Below, piece by piece: positions 59,136 to 64,000 of a DNA stretch of 64,000 nucleotides (positions within the stretch are counted from its first letter, which is position 1; each line of letters opens with the position of its first letter). The translations under genes and the position numbers were made by a program. The DNA is from Drechslerella dactyloides (Eukaryota > Ascomycota > Orbiliomycetes > Orbiliales > Orbiliaceae), in contig JAGTWJ010000003.1 of assembly GCA_020064725.1 (NCBI GenBank), positions 1,488,001 to 1,552,000 on the forward strand, given 5' to 3'. The notes beneath the pieces are model-generated. The model was not told the DNA's origin. It ran no database searches and saw only the letters and a list, made by a program, of their open reading frames with translations.

Positions 59136-60822
59136 CTAGACGGGAAGCGGGAAAGTAGAGGCCCACTCTATCACCTCATTCTGGATCGCCTGGATCTCCG
59201 GGACACCCTCTGCGATCTTGGCTTTGAAGTCCTTGAGCTTGTTGGCCTCCTTTGGCAGGCTAGCCTGCACACCCTGGGCGATCGTGATCAGCTGGTCGAT
59301 ATACCGAACAACGCGCTTGAAGTCTTGCTCCCCAAAGCCACGGCTCGTCATTGCCGGCGTACCAATCCGGATACCACATGGCGTTAACGCCGACTTGTCG
59401 CCAGGGATAGAGTTCTTATTGCATGCAATATTAGCATATTCTAGAACTGTCTCGACGCGGGCACCATCCAGTGCTTTTGGTCGGAGATCCAGGAGGACCA
59501 TGTGGCTATCAGTACCACCAGAGACGAGAGTATATCCGATGGCCTTGAACTCTTCTTCGCAGGCTTTGGCGTTCTTGATCACTTGTGCCTGGTAATGCTT
59601 GAATTCTGGCGTGAAAGTCTGACCCAGCGCTACGGAGAGGGCGGTGATTGTGTGGTTGTGAGGGCCACCCTGGTGACCTGGGAAGACACTGTTTCAAGAA
59701 CCTGTGTTTAGTATATTTTGTATTTTAAGGAAGAGTTGTGTAAGTTGCAAGGTTTACCTGAAGTTGATGGCATCCTCTAATTGGTAGAGGGTCTCCTTGC
59801 CCTTGGCATCTACAGATCTAACACCCTTCCTGTAGAAGATCATGGCGCCTCGCGGCCCACGCAGACTTTTGTGGGTGGTGGTAGTGACGACATCAGCGTA
59901 CTCGAATGGAGACGGGATGACACCAGCGGCGATCAGACCGGAGATGTGAGCCATGTCAACGACTAGGTAGGCACCAACAGAATCGGCGATCTTGCGCATT
60001 CTGGCGTAGTCGATCAAGCGACAGTACGCGCTGGTGCCAGCGACGAGGATCTTAGGACGGTACAGAATGGCAGTCTTTTCGAGCATCTCGTAGTCGATGA
60101 TACCGGTGTTGATGTCGACTCGGTAGGGCATGGTCTCGAAGTAAGTCGAAACTGCCGAGATTCTATATAGCCGTTCGAGTTAGTCATGTTCCAACACTGG
60201 TAGCCTCAGTTCGTCGGAGAAAAGCAGTACTTTTTCGTTGGTATCTGGTATCCATGGCTCAAGTGGCCACCGTGCGGTAGGTCCAAACCCATCAATCTGT
60301 CGTGTGGCTTCATGAGAGCTTGATAGACCTGGAGATTCGCCGGACTGCCGGAGAGGGTTTGAACATTGACGCCCCATTTGGCTGGGTCACAGTTGAAAGC
60401 TTTGAGAGCACGCTGCTGGCATAGTCGCTCGATGCTATCGATGTGCTGGTTTCCGCCGTAGTACCTCGCCCCCGGGTAACCCTCGGAGTACTTGTTGGAC
60501 ATGGGCGAGCCCAGAGCATCATAAACGGAGCGAGAAGTGATATTCTCCGAGGCGATCAATAGAATTGACTCTTTCTGGCGTTTGATCTCGAGGTCCTACG
60601 GTGGCTGTCAGTTACGAATCCATTGAGCAGCTGCAGGAGCCGAATAACGTACCATCAGCTGGGCCACCTCGGGATCAAGATCCCTAAGAGGCTTCTCCAG
60701 CATCTATTTCGCGTGGTTACCATTAGTATCGGATCCGTCTTTCCAGCCACGGAACTGGCTATGCACATCGTGTGAGGGGCAGGTACCTCCTTGTGAGTCT
60801 CGGATAAGGCGTATGTCGACAT
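59136..60822 (-). CDS. Serine hydroxymethyltransferase, cytosolic type, five exons, about 469 aa
   Basis: PLP enzyme that interconverts serine plus tetrahydrofolate and glycine plus methylene-THF. Exons are 60822-60787, 60703-60653, 60595-60231, 60162-59758 and 59688-59136. The first two exons are short (12 and 17 codons). The N-terminus MSTYALSETHKEMLEKPL has no presequence, so it is the cytosolic (SHM2) form. Conserved parts include LIASENITSRSV, NKYSEGYPGARYYGGN, VDMAHISGL, the PLP lysine in VVTTTTHKSLRGPRG, GHQGGPHNHT and the folate-site SALTPCGIRIGTPAMTSRG. Length is normal (about 470). No defect is seen. Confidence 0.97.
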
Positions 60823-62640
60823 TTTGGGCGGTGCGATATCCAGGTACTGGATTGCAGTGAGGTTGGTAGTTCGCTCGATCGGAAGCCTCAGAAGATGTAG
60901 ATGGGAACGGTGGGTCTGGATGCCTTCCTTCACGTCTTAACAGAGAACCGATTATGCAATGCTCTTGCGACATCGGATGGCGGGGCGGGTAAAGTAAAAA
61001 TTTTTGGGCCATCGGAGGGCCGATGGAGCTGTGCACCCCACCATCTGGCTCCCAACCAACCAAACCAACGCCGAAACGCGAGCAACGTGAGACTAGCGCT
61101 TCCCTGCATGCGGGCCTTTCGGAGAGCTCGACTTCGTCCCGCAGGCACCGAATCGGAATCCGCTCAACCCGCCAGTAAGGCATGGTTCCTCGCCGAGCTG
61201 ATTGCTAACGAATTAACTAACCTGAATGCAGGGCTCCATCGAATTGCTGTTCGCGTAGTCCCCGAGACGAGAATCCGCATTCATACGGACCCTGGAGCTG
61301 CAACAATTACAACGTACCAACGCATCAGTCAAAAATATCCAAGTCTCAAGGCTGGCCTTATTGAATCAGAGGGCTCACTGCAATCACTCATTCATATACG
61401 GCGTTGATCGCTGGCTGATACGGCCTTGCCGAAGGGCTGAACTTCAACATAGGATGCGTACATGGTCGTCTGCGTCTATTTGCCAATTCCGCAGCAGGGC
61501 TCTACGCCCGCATATGCAACAGACAGTCTCCGGACGGATCGGAGTCGGAAGTGAATCGAATCGGGCAAGCTGTATCATATAGCATACAGCTCGACCTGGT
61601 CACGACATCATACCCCTCCTTTTCTACAATTTGCTATCGTAGAAAGCCCACTCTGTTAGCGAGTCCCGCGCCTCATTAGTCGCACAATCTGCGACTTTTC
61701 AGGAGATTGTGGCACAACATAACCACAATGCTTGTAGACAGAGCGACAGCAAAAACTCCAGAGTATTGGTAGCCGGGATCAATGCTATACTACAATACAG
61801 AGCCCCAAGGCATAGGCTCTTGTCGGATTTGTCTCGTGAACCAGACTGCCAGTCACCATAGCCGGCTAAATAAGATTTGATCGGCAGAGAATACAGATTT
61901 CACATGCATGCGCGCAAGGAATCAATTCCGAAACACCGCGCTGAAAGCTTAATGCATGATTTAAGGCAGATTGTGTCACTATGCAGGTCCAAATTTGCTC
62001 AAGTGTGTTCTTGCAGTTGGTACCATGATGCACATCAGCTCTGCTCCATTGACCGGCCCGATTCGATATGTCTGTGTACTACAGGATCTTCACATCTGTA
62101 ATTCCGCGCATCGTGTAACCTCTTCCAGCCGACAGGCAGACGATTACTCTCTTTTCCCACGACTAGTGTCTCTTATCCCGGGCCTAGAACCTCCCCTTTG
62201 ATGATCGATTTCTATACAATCCCGAAGCTAGGCAGTTCACGGGATCTTGAAGATTTGCTGACCAAAGCACTAACCATGAATTAGCACCTACAAGCGTCGT
62301 ACATATTGTCTCGAATTAAAAGTTTCATTATACTGGTTCTAGATCTAAACTAGTTGTAGGAGATGCAGCGGAACAAGGCCTCGGTTCTTCATTTCTCGTA
62401 AGGTACGCGATGCGAATTTACCAAAACAAACTTCAGCATATGAAGGTTTGCATCTTGAGATCCTGAAGAGAGCTGCCCTATAAATATAAGCTGAGGACGG
62501 AATGAATATATTGTCAGCATAGTCACCGCGGTGCAGTTCCTACATCGCCTCCCAGCAATATAATTATATAATTTATCACTTTCAATTCTGCCGTCACGAG
62601 CATCACAAACACGACAGCGACCCCCAACCGTCTCTTGAGA
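60823..62640. other. Intergenic region
   Basis: Promoter of the SHMT gene, then about 1.4 kb of AT-rich sequence without a recognisable gene. Contains the second copy (61828-61845) of the 18-nt segment also found at 47660. Confidence 0.45.
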
Positions 62641-63795
62641 ATGGCGTTTTTCAGCATTAAGGCATTAACTTGCCTTTGCCTGGTCATCTTTGGAGTCGTC
62701 GACGGAGCTTTAATTCCAGGCTTTCGCAGCGGGAGCATTGGAACTCGTAAATCTTCCAAGAGGCAAGCGAGGACGCCTCTCTGCTCTGCCACAGATACGC
62801 AGTCTCCCTTCTTCAAAGAAACCACAAACTACTTCCAGACTACATACCTAGGGTTTCTCAATACAGCGACTGGCCTCTTGAAGGCATTGCCTGATAACCT
62901 CGACACGGATAGAACTGAACAGACGATGGGAGCGAGATGCGATGCGCAGAAGACAGACCCTAATAACGCTATGGTATATCCGCAACCGGCAGCCGGCAGC
63001 TCCGATTGCCTACGACGAGACCAGGTAGGCCCGTCTAAAATATAGAATCCAATGCCCCTAGGTTTTCCATTGAGTATATGTACCACATCGTCAAGAGTAG
63101 AGGTCTAATGCACACACATGCAAGAAAAGGACGTCCACTATATTACCTATATAAATCTTTTCGACCTGAAGTCCGCTGTCGCCCCACTCGCTACGTACTA
63201 TGCCCAAGGACCTACTAGCTTTGACCCCGCAGCCTGCCCAGACCGCACGAGTACATATGCAGAGTTTTCGGCGGCTGTCGACAGTCTCGCCGTCGCAGTT
63301 TCTGCCTTTTTGGATGAGGTCGACAGGCAGACATGTCTCGTCTCCCTTACAAACAAAGCCGTCACCTATACAATATTATTCGACAGGGCTGGTGAGTCCA
63401 ATATCGATCAACTTGTGGCCTACTATAGTATTCAGCAGATCGTAAATGTATGTAAATCAACGTTCAATACTCCTAATGGTACCAAGGATCGAATGCTAAA
63501 AATGTGTCAGGTCGCATTCAACGGAGCGATATACAGAGGAGAAACTTTTGATAGCGCCGCTATGGCCGCTATCCAAAAAGTCAACAATCGGTTCGCGCAG
63601 ACCAGGGCATTCATGGATACTCGAAAGGATTGCAGCCAGGCGACAAAGGATCGGTGTAAAGAATTGAAAGTTCCGCTTAAACAGGAATTCTCCTTGGTTA
63701 CACTCTTGAATCTTATCTTTCAGATTCCAACTACTTGTCCGGCAGATATGGGAGATGGGTTTGATCTTGGTGGTCTCTTGCCTGGGACCAGGTGA
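62641..63795 (+). CDS. Secreted protein of unknown function, two exons, about 349 aa
   Basis: Exons 62641-63024 and 63130-63795. The acceptor could also be at 63171, which would shorten the protein by 14 residues. A signal peptide (1-22, hydrophobic TCLCLVIFGVV) is followed by a short segment ending in KSSKR at about residue 41, a likely Kex2 site. The mature part holds about ten cysteines spread along the chain (LCSAT, RCDAQ, DCLRR, ACPDR, TCLVS, VCKST, MCQVA, DCSQATKDRC, TCPAD), compatible with five disulfides. The rest looks helical. No known enzyme or effector domain is recognised. It stands alone at the end of a stretch without genes. Confidence 0.7.
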
Positions 63796-64000
63796 GGAGA
63801 TATGGTTGGGGAATGTTCAATATCAGGAGGGGTACGTGTGCGTTAATAGACCCATGCGCATGCATACAGCATAGTAGGCGAATACTTAGGCGCTATCGTG
63901 AGCAATATTATATTATCAGCATACTAGAATGAAGATCAAATCCAGACATCTATCTAATGTATAGGTATATGCCTTTGCACTACCTGCAGGCTTTTAAGCT

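Noticed and set aside
1..64000. CRISPR arrays, rRNA genes, telomere repeats, complete transposons
   Set aside because: No regularly spaced repeats, rRNA-like conserved blocks, TTAGGG arrays or intact transposase/reverse transcriptase frames were seen.

Overview
This 64 kb window is nuclear DNA of a filamentous ascomycete (Pezizomycotina). The signs are many short spliceosomal introns (about 42-300 nt, mostly GT-AG with CTAAC/CTGAC-like branch sequences), a cellulose-active AA9 oxidase with a CBM1 domain, a 2,3-BPG-independent phosphoglycerate mutase, an L-galactonate dehydratase, and Ty1/copia remains. I see nothing bacterial, viral, mitochondrial or telomeric. I worked out exons by hand from splice signals and homologous motifs. 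Every multi-exon model given as intact adds up to a whole number of codons; the GNAT gene keeps one frameshift.

Layout. (1) 0-9.6 kb: an SDR (121-1208, +), a 2-isopropylmalate synthase (2346-4465, -) and a diverged acetolactate synthase catalytic subunit (5633-8228, +). The two branched-chain amino-acid enzymes share a divergent promoter. A three-exon gene for a small coiled-coil protein follows (8981-9566). (2) 9.6-16.2 kb: a relic zone with decayed genes, copia gag/protease debris and a perfect hairpin. (3) 16.2-41 kb: mostly intact genes. They are a pepsin-fold membrane protein lacking both catalytic aspartates, SDHB, a BTB protein, an AA9+CBM1 oxidase, a membrane-anchored double-psi beta-barrel protein, an 1161-aa disordered protein, an L-galactonate dehydratase with an ARA2-like aldo-keto reductase, and an acidic 262-aa protein. 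(4) 41-47 kb: a Crinkler/RHS-type P-loop NTPase, a zinc-ribbon plus metallo-beta-lactamase-fold protein and a SWIM-RING protein. (5) 47-50 kb: no gene found. (6) 50-56 kb: a CDC1/TED1 phosphodiesterase, phosphoglycerate mutase and Mediator subunit 9. (7) 56-64 kb: a GNAT acetyltransferase with a one-base frameshift, cytosolic-type serine hydroxymethyltransferase and a secreted Cys-containing protein, separated by long stretches without genes.

How genes may work together. Acetolactate synthase feeds the valine/leucine pathway through 2-ketoisovalerate, which isopropylmalate synthase draws off to leucine. Two such genes head to head, one clearly diverged, with an SDR nearby, may be a duplicated supply or self-protection module for a branched-chain-derived metabolite. 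No NRPS or PKS core is visible here. L-galactonate dehydratase next to an ARA2/L-galactose-dehydrogenase-like reductase suggests pectin-sugar or L-galactose catabolism, and a TCCNCCAAT element lies upstream of the dehydratase. SDHB, phosphoglycerate mutase, SHMT, Med9 and CDC1/TED1 are housekeeping genes.
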